Of a stretch of DNA of 64,000 nucleotides, positions 1-12,700 are shown in pieces; position 1 is the stretch's first letter; the number at the start of each line of letters is the position of its first letter. Made by a program: the position numbers and the translations under genes. The notes under the pieces are model-generated. The model had not been told where the DNA came from. It ran no database searches and was given only the letters and a program-made list of their open reading frames with translations. Source of the DNA: Megalobrama amblycephala (taxonomy: Eukaryota > Chordata > Actinopteri > Cypriniformes > Xenocyprididae); contig NC_063054.1 of assembly GCF_018812025.1 (NCBI RefSeq), forward strand, positions 4,740,582 through 4,804,581, given 5' to 3'.

Positions 1-669
1 TTCTATTTTCTCCCAACTGTTTACATTCACTTAAGACATAACCGACTGGGGTTAAGTGAGTACTCTCCAAACCAGGCATTTTGACACATTTTTGCATGTA
101 TTTAACTGTTTAGGCACGCACCCAAATCTCAGTTTACTTTGCTTGTCCACATTCCACTCTGTCTCTGAGCGTGTGCACAGAAAGCCACCTGAGGAACAGC
201 GCAAGTTCTTTTTCGCGCTTTTAATAGCCAATTTTAATATGTCGCATGACTCATTTTACGAAAGTCACGTTATATGATTTTACTGATTTGCACGTTAAGT
301 TCGGGCTTTTAAGGTGGAGCAATAGTGCACCGCTGGAAAGGAAAGGAATGGAATGGGGCACAATAATAATTTAATCTCAATTATTGTATTTTCATAATTG
401 TCAGAAGCCAAAATCTAAATCGAAACACAATTTTGAGTAATCACACAGCCCTTCTTTTCACACTGCTCTTAACCCTCTTATAAACATGTAATTAGGAAGG
501 CTTTATACCTTTTGATCAAAACGTAGTTCACATAGGTTGATCCAGTGGGATTTTCCCTGTAATAAGTGTACTGTAAGTAGGTTTGGATATAAGGATCTGC
601 TAAATGACTACTTCATGTACATACCTGCATTCTTGACAGTTTAAAAATTATTATATGTTGTTTTTTCAG
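1..669. other. gnpat intron, no exon seen
   Basis: This is intron sequence upstream of the first recognisable exon in the window. I see no segment that continues the gnpat protein and no clear repeat boundary. The short open frames here do not resemble the enzyme. The 5' exons of the gene lie beyond the left edge. Confidence 0.5.
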
Positions 670-745
670 AATGGTTATGCCCCAATTGAGTTCTTCTTGG
701 AAGGAACTAGAAGCAGGACTTGCAAATCTCTTACACCAAAGACGG
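670..745 (+). CDS. gnpat: gnpat exon with acyltransferase block III
   Basis: The exon opens [16 protein letters not shown] and ends at a GT donor (ACG G|GTAAT), leaving one base of a split Gly codon. EGTRSR is block III of the PlsC/GPAT acyltransferase family, which binds the glycerol-phosphate or DHAP substrate. The acceptor is a T-rich tract ending in CAG. This is the first exon visible, because the window begins inside the gene. Confidence 0.93.
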
Positions 746-3700
746 GTAATTATACATTGACTATCGATTTTGTAAAAAAAAATTTATACAATTTCAAAAA
801 CAGGCTGTCTGTGTTCCTGTGACTTCGTTTAATTTTGATAAAAGCTCTTTGCTGACTTCTGCATGTATTGTGCAGCGTCAAGGCTTTTCCTCACTTTTCA
901 GCCTTTTTTATTGCTACACAAATAATTCAAGGTGACAGGAAACATTTTTTTTGGGTCTGCATTGCTTGTTCACAGGAAGTGAGATGCCAGCTAAATGAAA
1001 TTTCACAGGATTTTCACAATTGAATCATAGTCCCAGAATGAAATAGCGGCCCTGTCTAATTTATGGCACAGAGGTTCAAAACGACAGCTTGAAACCTGGA
1101 AAGCCTGACGGTGGCAGCTCATCAATCAAACGGAACAAAAGCAAATTTAGATGAATGAGAGAAACAAAATGGTCCACCTCTTTGAACACCGTTTTGTGTC
1201 AGCTTCATCTCCCACACTCTTTCTTTCTTCTTCTCCCTAAGGGTTGTTGAATATTGTGATGGAGCCTTTTTTTAAAGGAGAGCTATTTGACGTGAACCTG
1301 GTTCCTGTCAGCATCAGCTACGAGAGAATTCTGGAAGAAACTCTGTACGCCCGTGAGCTGCTTGGTGTCCCGAAGCCCAAAGAGTCGACCTCAGTACGTG
1401 TGGCCGCCTTCTGCACATTATTATTCAATCATTATTTTTAGCAGACATACTGTATAACAACAAAATATACACAGCAAGAAATATTCTCTTATTCAGTGTC
1501 TTGTTTTTCAGTAAAAAACAAAAAACAAAACATAGTTTGGACAATAAAACAAGCGACAATCAATCAACAACAACACATACTGTACTGTTCAAAAGTTTGG
1601 GTTCAGTAAGACTTTTTAATGTTTTTGATGTCTCTTCTGCTTATCAAGGCTGCATTTATTTGATTAAAAAAAACAGCATAAGCTCAAACATCCTCTGGCT
1701 TATTTCATGTAAACAGGATTAGATTGCATCTTTTTAAGCAGAGGTGATATTTAAAGTCTTGACCCTTAAGAAACTTTAATTAAAGCTGTCTTGTAACAAA
1801 TCTGCTTCACAGGTAAAATTAAATGAATTCCTAAGTACAGCATTGAAATAAAAATGCCTGTACACATACTAGAAAACGTGATATAATGGAAATAATTGGG
1901 AATTATGTAACAAACAATACACATTTCTTTTATCTATTATAACTTTTATGTTGTTTTGTTCACTTGGCTGTTTCCTTATAAAGGTCCAGAAATTTGTGAT
2001 ATCATTATTTTGCTGTCTTGCCACCAGCCAATCACTGCATTGCTGATCACGGTTTCGAGTGTTAATATATGTGCCCTTTCCAATGAACAGAAAAGCACAC
2101 AGTATTATCAGACAACTTAATCCAGATATTTTAATCAAATCCACAAATTCATTTAAGGAATCAAATTATCCAGAGATTAGTTATCACGATTAAAAGATTT
2201 GGCATCTGTCAAATCATCTCATATGTATTAAGTGCGGTACGAAAAACGGATCCCAGAGTTAATTGTTCTGTTTTTGTTGACATCCATTTCTCAACTCTGT
2301 TTCTCTCAGGGTCTGTTGAAGGCCCGACGGATCTTGAGTGAGGACTATGGCAGTATGCATGTGTACTTTGGTCATCCTGTGTCTGTGCGCAGTCTGGCAG
2401 AGGGAAAAATAAACCGCTCTCAGTACAACCTGCTGCCAAGGTATGACACCTGCAGTTTTGCACTAAAGATCAATATTATTCACACGAAGCAGCCACATAT
2501 CAGGATTCGACCACCATGTTTTTTCAGTTTTCCATGTTTAATAATGTCACAGTAAATTATGTTAATAAAAAAATAAGTTTTCTGTAGTGTAGAACAGTCA
2601 GAAAGATGAACAAATTTTTGTATTTTGCCAGACATTTCTATCTAAAGCAACTTGCAGTGTGAGAAGTGCTTCTTGGGAGTGTTACTGGAAAATTAATAAT
2701 CAATGATGTTCATTTTTTTATTTTTCATTATTTAAAAAATATATTAAAATTTTAAAATATCTTAAAATAGAAAACGATTGTTTTTAAATTGAAATAATAT
2801 TACACAATATTGTTTTTTTCTGTATTTTGTTCAAATAAATGCAAATACAGCCACGATATGAGTTTAATTGAAGCACCCTGTTCTCTACAAAGTGAAATAT
2901 CAGGTTGAAAATCATGACTGAATTTAGTGTGTTTTTTTTTTTTTATTTATTTATTTTTTTTCTCAATCAGGTACATTCCTCAGAAACCCAGAACAGACAC
3001 TCATGAATTTCTGAACGACGCCGCATTCCGTCTGGTCCGCATACAGGAGGAGAACATGGTTCTAAAGCCCTGGGTTCTCATCGCCACACTGCTGCTTCAG
3101 AACCCTGACGGCCTGGACCTCTCCTCTCTTACAGAGCAGACAGACTGGCTTAGACATCTGGCACTAGCATTTGGAGCGTTCTTGGACTGGCCTGGTAAGA
3201 GAAGCACCTAGTCAAAACCTCTGGCTGACCACTTTCTAAGGAAGAACTAATCACTGGATTTGCCAAAGCTAGTGTGAGAGGTTCATGGCATGCTTGAAAG
3301 TGATCCAGTGTTTTGAGTCTGAGACACGTAAGGCCCCGATATACTCAAGTTAAACGCGAAGTTCTTTTTCGTTCTTCGCTTAGGGGCAAAAAGAAGTTGG
3401 AAATACCTTTGCAGTGATATACTGTTAACGAACATCCCGAAGTCACCTACACTGCTGAGAGTGACGTTTAGTGAATATGTAAATATGTGCTGCATGCTTT
3501 CCTCTCAATAACAAAATAAACACACAACAAAAAGGCGACGTGAATATGTTTGCACCAGCTCTGCAATTCAGCGCTCCAGTCAAGTTACATCACATTTATT
3601 TATATAGAACTTATACAATATATTGTTAAAACAAAGTTCAAGCTCAGGGAAGGAGGAGGCGGGAAATGGCAAACGATCAAAATAAACTTTAACACTCTGG

Positions 3701-6700
3701 GGTCGGCAAACGTGCCGGTGCGTTTTGCTGGATTAGAAGCAAAATCGACTTAAAATACTGTCACTTTATGTCATACAGATAAAAGTAATACATCAGTTGA
3801 AACTACAGAATGTCTTCTTTTATTTGCGTGCACTCATAATAACAGCAAAACGACATGCTTTTGTAAAAAAAAAAAAAAAAAAAAGAAAATAAACAGGGTG
3901 CGCTGTCTGATAAGTCTCTGTGGATTTCTTTCTGAAAAGCGTTTAAAAAAAAATCCAAAACTCGGCAAATAATTTTCGCATATATACATGAGAAACATGT
4001 CTTTAGAAAGCTTAGAATGTCTACTTTTAAATTATGTGTCAAGTTGAAAGCAAATGTTCTCTCTTTATGTAATCCGTATGAAACCAGCAAGAGGTACATT
4101 CTTTCCCATCTGAAATAATTATTTTTTATGTGCCACTCCCACTGCTATTCATACCTTAATCATCCATGTGATCCTGTAAACGTCCCTGACCGTTCTCAAT
4201 GTAAACACGACGAACGCGATGCAGAGGGCATCGTTTAGTAAGTTTTCTATTGTTTTTTTTTTGCATTAATATGTACAGATTTTACTAGTTGGGTTTTTCC
4301 CAGACTGAGATGTGTGATTGTAACACAGTTCGTAGATACGGGAAGAAGGAGGCGGGAACCGGCGAACGTTCAAACAAACTTTAATATAAAATAAACAAAG
4401 AACAAAACGAAAGTATTGCCGGCAGACCCTTGTGGACGTCTGCCGGCCACACAAACATAATAAAACATCAAATAATATCCAGGCCTGGTCCTCTCTCGTC
4501 CTTCACTGTCGTCGCTCCTCCTTTTATGCTTCCGGAGCTCCTCCGTGAGAGACTCAAGGCCGGTGCACCTCGCAGGTGAAGCTCATTATCTCTCGCGTCA
4601 CCGGCCTCGCGCCGTTCCCTCACGGCTCTCGCCCGCCCGCCCTGCTCGCTACATACCCCCATCGTCCCTTGCAGGCCGGGGGGTACCCCTGAGACAGTGC
4701 TTACTCCCCCCCCGGGGCCTGTCTCGGTGGCCGCAGCACCTGGGGGTAAGGACAGACGAGACAAGAGAAAGGAGACGGAAGTACAGGGAGCGACAGAACG
4801 AGAGAGGGAAGAGAGGAAAAAGAGAAAAAAAAAAATCTTGGTCCGGTTCCCGGACACACTGCCGCTCGGTCCTCAGCCAGCCGAGAGGCTCTTCCTCGCG
4901 GTGCCATGTGACGGTACTGGACGCTCGGTGGACGGCCCGATCCTCCTCTACCCCCTGGCGGCTGGCAATGGCTCCTCCGGCTGAGGGCAGCTGGCAGCGA
5001 GTCCACCGTCCCCTGCTCCTCCCCTTCATGGCGGACGGTAGCAGGCTCCAGCCCACGATGGACGGCGGCGACTCCTCTGCTCCCTCCTAGACGGCAGCCA
5101 CCCCACCTCGTCCCAGGAGCACTGCATGGAGCTCTCTGTCCCACCTGTCACTAGGCTCCAGCACCACCGCCTCGGGCAGCCTCTCGCGGTCTTCACTCCT
5201 GTGCTGCCTGACCTCCGCAGCACCGCGATCCCCCTCAGCAGCGAGGGCTCTTCGACAGCATGTCCCTCCTTCCTCCCGGGTTTCAGCACCAATGTAACAC
5301 AGTTCGTAGATACGGGAAGAAGGAGGCAGGAACCGGCGAACGTTTATAATAAACAAAGAACAAAATGAAAGTAATGCCGGCAGACCCTCGCGGACGTCTG
5401 CCGGCCACACAAACATAATAAAACATCAAATAATATCCAGGCATGGTCCTCTCTCGTCCTTCACTGTCGTCACTCCTCCTTTTATGCTTCCGGAGCTCCT
5501 CCGTGAGAGACTTGAGGCCGGTGCGCCTCGCAGGTGAAGCTCATTATCTCTCGCGTCACCGGCGTCGCACCGTTCCCTCACGGCTCTCGCCCGCCCTGCT
5601 CGCCACAGTGATAATGTATAGTTTCTCAGTCAAAAATGACTGAACAGCACCACATAAAAAACAATCACTGTCAGTGTCGCTAGCAATTAGAATTACAACT
5701 TTAATTTCTGCTATAAAGCGGCTCTCCAGTGTGTTCATGTTTTTACTCGTCTGACCTTGACCTTCAGAAGAAATTAACCAGAAATTATTTACATGTCAAA
5801 GAAGGCGGAGCCTCAGGGCCACACCTGCCTATTACTGAAACTCCAGAAACAAACTTCATTTGTTCAAAATGACATCACACCAGTTCGTTCTTCGATTTCG
5901 CTTGATGCATATCAGTGCCTTTAGAGACTATGTTCACGCTACACACAAATCTGATTTGATTTGGAAATTTTGCCTTTTCTCATGATTATCATTTTGCCTC
6001 GTTCCAGTACTAAACTCACAAGGTCCGTGAGATAATATAAGCAGCATTTCATACGTCTTGTGCACATTCATACATGTACTACTGTGTCTGCTGACTTGTT
6101 CACTCATTCTCTGCATACAGTAGTGAATATTACAGTTTGCCATATTAGAAAATTGAAAATGAGTGTGTTCAGACACAGCTCCAGACACACTTTATGATTT
6201 AAGTTCACACATCCACATATTTAAAAAAAAAAAATTTGCTGTTCGGACAATTTTCATGTAATGCATATTAATTGCATGCTAACACTTTACAATAAGGTTT
6301 AATTCATTAACAGTAAATGCAAGCCAGTGAAGCACAAACCATGCCCCTTAATTGAAAACCACACCCTGCAGTGATGACTCACATCTATGACTCGAATTCA
6401 TTGGTCAGCCCTGTCACAGTGCTGATTGGCCACAGAAACCCAAAATACAAAAGGGATGCACAAGTGTGTATACAAAATGACGTTTGGGTTAAGTAAGATT
6501 TTCTTAAAGCCTTAATGTATAATGCATTATAAAGGTATTCATAATGTACATTATAATGCATCTTTTTATAAATAATTGTAACCAAAGTTAAAATGCGTTA
6601 TAACATTTGCAGATTTCTTGTTATATCTGAAATTGGTTGTTTGTCATGTGTTTTAATGCATTATACTTTCTAAAGGCGTAACCTAAGTATTAAAATATAT

Positions 6701-9700
6701 TATAACTGTGGTTGCAATTACTCAAGAGAGCATTATACTCATTATGCATTACATACTTTTTATAATGCATTATACATAAGGCTTTAAGTAAAGTGTTAAT
6801 GGAAAATCTTACACTTATTAATCTTGGTTAATGTTAATTTCTACATAATATACTAATACATATTTATCATTAGAAGTTGTATAAATGAACATTAGTTATT
6901 GCAATATAAACAAACATGAATTGACAATCAACAACAACATATGAAAATTGCACTGAAAAAATGTTCTCTCTGATTATTAACCAAAAGTCCTATATGAAAT
7001 CATATCCATTATTTTATTACATACAGGTAAACTATTTGTATCATTTAATAAAGATCTCTAAATTTGAAAGTTAAGCAGCTAGAGTCATATGAAATTGTAT
7101 CCGATTATCATATATCATGTTCTTCAAATTTTCTTAGTATGGCAAAAATGATCATGCATATCTCCAGGATATGCAGAATCTGCTTAGATAAAGGAAATAC
7201 GCTCAATGAATAATTCATTGCAGAGAAATCCAATAGCTTAATCGAGCTTACTTGACCTTAATTTGAACAATCCCCAATAATATGATCTCTCTGTCTCTCT
7301 CTAGATCACGCGGCCTGCAGTGAAGTCATCAGCTGTAGTTTAGCGCTGCACAGACACCTGTTGATTGTGTCCGCGGGGCACGTTCAGCTGAATGTCACGG
7401 AGGCGCTGCAGGTCGACACCACGCCAGAGGAAGCGGTGTTTCACCGAGCCGTCGTTGTGCTCTCTTGTGCCTCCTACAGGAACCAGATCCTGCACGTGTT
7501 TCTGAGACCTGCTCTGTTAGCAGTGGCCATGCAAAGCGCCAACTCTAATAGTAAAGGTGTGAGAGAAATATTTTTCATAAACGCTTTTGCTGCTTTTTTC
7601 CTGGATTAGTATGTTACCAATCACAGAGTAATTTGTATTCTAGATGACATCTACAACTGTTTCAGCTTCCTGAGGAACATGTTCTCCAATGAATTTATTC
7701 TTTGCCCTGGGGACTCTGTTCAGGTTCGAGCACATTCACAAACTGTTTTTTGATTTGTTGCTGAAACTTTGAGTTTGAACATTGAGAATCATTTGATTCT
7801 AGGGCTGCAACGATTAATCGCGATTAATCGTTTGCAAAATAAAAGTCTGTGTTTACGTAATATATATGTGTGTGTTATAATAATTATGTATATATAAATA
7901 CACACACATACAGGTATAAAGTTTAGAAATATATGCATGTATTATAAATATATATATTTATATATATTTTATATTACATATAAACATAAATATTTTATAT
8001 ATAAATATAACATTTTTATGATGTGGATTAATTTCGATTTAAGACTCAAACTTCTCAGATACAAAAACATCCTTGTGTGAGTTCTTGTATTTAATGATGA
8101 TAACTAGCAAGAATGCAATTGTTCCCAAATCCACATGACTGCAAACGTGACATTATTATACAACAGGTCAAAAAACAAAACGTACATTTTAAACACAGTA
8201 CTGTCAGTATTTACTGAATGAAATAATAGTTCTAACGAAAACCACAGCAGAACTACAACACTCATTGTGTTTCGCGAACAATTCTGCGGCTTTGAACGAA
8301 TCGTGAGAGTATGATTCATGATTCATTCACAGCCACTTGTTTCGTTATGAATATGACTCGATGACTCACTCATAAAAGCAGTGACTTGCTGCCACCTACT
8401 GGCTGTTTTAGTTTAATATTTAAAAGTTTTACTTTTTTACCATCATTTCTCTATTGAATGAGCACATTCACAAACTGTTTTTTGATTTGTTGCTGAAACT
8501 TTGAGTTTGAACATTGAGAATCATTTGATTCTAGGGCTGCAACGATTAATCGCGATTAATCGTTTGCAAAATAAAAGTCTGTGTTTACGTAATATATGTG
8601 TGTGTTATAATAATTATGTATATATAAATACACACACATACAGGTATAAAGTTTAGAAATATATGCATGTATTATAAATATATATATTTATATATATTTT
8701 ATATTACATATAAACATAAATATTTATATATAAATATAACATTTTCTTAAATGTATACATGACTGTGTGTGTATTTATATATACATAATTATTATACACA
8801 GAACACACACATATATATTACGTAAACACAGCTTTTATTTTGAAATGATTAATCGCGATTAATCGTTGCAGCCCTAAAACTAAATCGTGGCTGTCTGATG
8901 TGAAACCAATTCAAATCCCATGAAGATTGTCACCTCTAGTCTGAAATGAACATTTTTTTTATGATATATTATTGTATGTATATTTGTGTGTTTTTGTAGG
9001 ACTTTGAAGAAGCATGTTATTTGCTCATGAAGCGTGGAGTGTTGCAGGTATTGGAGCATGAAATTGTGATGTCAGCGAGCGGTCACAGCACCCTTGCTTT
9101 CCTGTGTGCAGTTTTAGACCCCTTCCTGCAAGGATACCAGGTGACTCCTTACACACAGTGTGCAAATGTACACTACACTTAAAGGCAGTGGTTCCCAAAC
9201 TGGGGTACGCGTACCCCTGGGGGTACGTGAGGTGACAAAAGGGGGTACGCGAACAAAATGCTGAGTAGTTCATTTAATTTCACTTTAAAATAATATTAAA
9301 GCGGAACTCAGTAAGATTTGCGAAAGCTCCCCCTACAGTTTCCTTCAGTGAATCACACTGTCATAAATACTCCAAGCACAGCTCTGGACTACAACGACTA
9401 CAACGCTCACCAGCGCAGTAGTTTTGCAAATACAGTACAAGAAAGAGGAGGTGGGTAATTTGCAAATACAGTACACTTGATGGAGGTGGGTAATTTTCGA
9501 AATTGTCTTATAAAGTCATAATATATACATTGTTTTTGAATTACTGTAAAGCATTTTGTCACTCTCGCGTGAACGTGAACATGAGGCGAGATTGTGTCGG
9601 GTCGGTGCAGCTCAACTTGCAAGTGCTGTTTTCTGGCGTAGACGTGCCAGAGGGGGTTAGTGCTTCGCCTCAAACACACCACTACAAGTCAATTAACCAT

Positions 9701-12700
9701 CATAAGGACTTAGAAAACTATTTATGAAGGTAAAAAAAGTTACTTAGTTCTGCTTTAAAATCGAGCATGTATTTCTAACTGCCAAAATGTCGTAAATCCA
9801 GTATATTTAATCAAATTACCTCATCATTTGCATTCAAAAATGACTGTATCCACACAAGCAGCATGCATTGCCTGCAGCATGCTGCCTTAAATCACGATAA
9901 ATTACTGTCGTTCTCGACAATGCACCTTTGTAAAAGTGGGCATTTAGCACTTACTCGCATGAAGAACAAATACAGACACAGATAGTGGATTAATTTCGAT
10001 TTAAGACTCAAACTTTCTCCGATACAAAAACATTTAAGACTCAAACTTTCTCAGATACAAAAACATACCTTGTGTGAGTTCTTGTATTTAATGATGATAA
10101 CTAGCAAGAATGCAATTGTTCCCAAATATCCACATGACTGCAAACGTGACATTATTATACAACAGGTCAAAAAACAAAACATACATTTTAAACACAGTAC
10201 TGCCAGTATTTACTCTATTTTGCAATGAAATAATAGTTCTAACGAAAACCACAGCAGAACTACAACACACGTCTGTGTTTCGCGAACAATTCTGCGGCTT
10301 TGAACGAATCGTGAGAGTCAATGATTCAATGATTCATTCACAGCCACTTGTTTCGTTACTGAATGAATGACTCGATGACTCACTCATAAAAGCAGTGACT
10401 TGCTGCCACCTACTGGCTGTTTTAGTTTAATATTTAAAAGTTTTACTTTTTTACCATCATTTCTCTATTGAACATTTTTGTATAAACATTATTTATTTTA
10501 TAAAGTTATATTCATAAAGGTATTTTTACTGAAAAATCAATTTAGGGGGCAAATATTGTCCCTTAATGGTAAAGGTGTGACTGCAGTCTAAGTTGAAGAG
10601 AGGGGGTACGCAGAAGGATGGTAATCGCTTCAGGGGGTACGTCCAAGCTAAAAAAGTTTGGGAACCACTGCTTAAAGGGATTGTTCACCCAAAAATGAAA
10701 ATTTGATGTTATCTGCTTATCCCCAGGGCATCTAAGCTGTAGGTGACTTTGTTTCTTCAGTAGAACACAAATGATGATTTTTAACTCCAACCATTGCGGT
10801 CTGTCAGTCGTATAATGCATGTCAATGGTAACAAAGTCTATGAGAGTAAAAAAAACATGCACAGACAAATACCAAATTAAACCCTGCAGCTCGTAATGAC
10901 GCATTGATGTCCTAAGACACGAAACGATCGGTTTGTGCGAGAAACCGAACAGTATTTATATAATTTTTTACCTCTAATACATTACTATGTCCAACTGCCT
11001 TGGGCGCGACTATGGCATCCGGTGCGTGAGGTGTGTACGCGCTCTGGCGTAGTTTAAACATGGTGCCTGTAGGACAACAGTTGTTATACAAATGGAAGTA
11101 AACCACTAAAAAACATGGTTTTATTACATCAAAACTTTTATTTTGCTACTTTTTGTAAGGGCAGCTTTACAAATAAAAAGGACACATACCATAGGCACAG
11201 CTGATGGTTTAAGTCATATGTGATCCTCTCCTGGGTGTGTAAAATCATCAGGGGAAAAATGATCGCTGCAGACCCTCAACAACTTTAGTACGTTAATGGG
11301 TGTGTTGATATCCAGCCAAAGAGCATAGTGGATGGATTTGCTTTTTTGGGCTTAAAAAAATGGTACCATTCACTCTCATTATAAAGCTTGGAAGACCCAG
11401 GATATTTTTTAATATAACTCTGATTGTGTTTGGCTGAAAGGAAAAAGACATAAACACCTATGATAGCTTTGAGGGTGAGTAAACTATGCAATAATTTTTC
11501 ATTTTCGTTTGAAATATCCCTTGAAGGTGTTTTCACTTAGGACACATTCTTAGGTTCAGAAACTGCTTATTGCAAGTCATATTAAGTTTGTCTTTGTGTC
11601 TTTGCGCAGGTGGTGTGCCGCTATCTGTGTGAGGAGACTAATGAGAACCTGACGGAGAAGGAGTTTATTCCCGCTGTGAGGAACTTTGCACTGAAACTCA
11701 TATTAGCAGGTAACACAGGATGACAGTGTTTTGGCTTTTTACATATCAGGGTCCTGTTTACACTTAGTCTTGACATCCGTTGTAGGTTATCTGATTATAC
11801 ATCTCCTGTGCCGTGTATGCTTGTGATTCGATTTTGTAGAGGTGTAATTGTCTCAGACCTCAAATTTTGCCTGAGGTTACATCTTCTGTTTTCTCTCTGT
11901 GTTTGTCATCGTGGCATCAGGCCGTCTGAAGTGTTATGAAGCCTTATCCTCAGACCTGCAGAAGAACACTCTAGCAGCTCTCTTGAGGCTCAAAGCCGTG
12001 AGGAAGGTCAAAGTGTAAGTCCATCTACATATAGTCTTTAGGGCTGGGTTGAAAATATTGATTTCTCAATTTTAATTGATTTTCATTTTGATGAACGGAT
12101 ATCGACTACTACTAGTTATAGCATGAAATACACATGAATGAACATTAGAAGGTACATTGAAAGATACACTACAGCTTACCAAAATAAATCATGTCTCATG
12201 TAATCGCCTAATCAGTGTTTCAACCTCAGAGAGACAGCAAAAAACAGTTTGTAAGCAATATGTCACGTAACAGCACATTTACCTCAGAAAAGTGTAGCAA
12301 ATGGTAGATATGAATAATTCATTATAACTCATTATAATTCATTATAAATATTTGGATAAGTTGTACGAATCAGATTGATGTAGTAGAATAAATATCACAA
12401 TCAATTAACCTGTTCCTCCAGCTAACACTCAGTGTTATTTTTGTGGCCACAGAAAATGAACTCTTTCTTACTGTGTACAGTACTACTCAGAGCAGTGTTG
12501 CCAAGTCTGCGGTTTTCCCGCGGAATTGGACTACTTTTACACTGTTGCCGCGGGTTGTTTTTCATGTCCGTGGGTTGAATCGACCCAAAATAACATATTT
12601 AGTCCCTGGAATGTGGATTTCACCAGGGGAGCCCTGTCCAAAAACGCACAATGTTTTCCCCGGAACGCGTTTTTGACCGTGGGACCCCCCTGAAATGCCA

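Larger units (their letters stand above)
4319..5607 (-). mobile_element. TRIM-like non-autonomous LTR element, complete
   Basis: Two direct LTRs (4319-4653, 335 bp; 5293-5607, 315 bp) begin TGTAACACAG and end in ACA. They flank a 639-bp GC-rich core and the whole is bounded by the 5-bp target duplication GTGAT (4314-4318, 5608-5612). Orientation is minus: an 18-base tRNA-like primer site (TGGTGCTGAAACCCGGGA, minus strand) is at 5274-5291, one base inside one LTR, and a purine tract (GATGGGGGTA, minus strand) abuts the other at 4654-4663. The open frames in the core are artefacts of GC richness; I see no gag, protease or polymerase. It sits in a gnpat intron, antisense to the gene, and must rely on a partner element for movement. 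Confidence 0.88.

Noticed and set aside
4468..5416. Several long open frames on both strands (up to 181 codons) at 4.5-5.4 kb
   Set aside because: They lie inside the GC-rich LTR element, overlap on both strands, share no recognisable domain and cross LTR borders. GC richness alone makes stops rare.
7800..8876. hAT-type 8-bp target duplication around the GGGCTGCAACG MITE
   Set aside because: Left flank TTTGATTC and right flank AAACTAAA do not match, so I did not claim a target duplication or superfamily.
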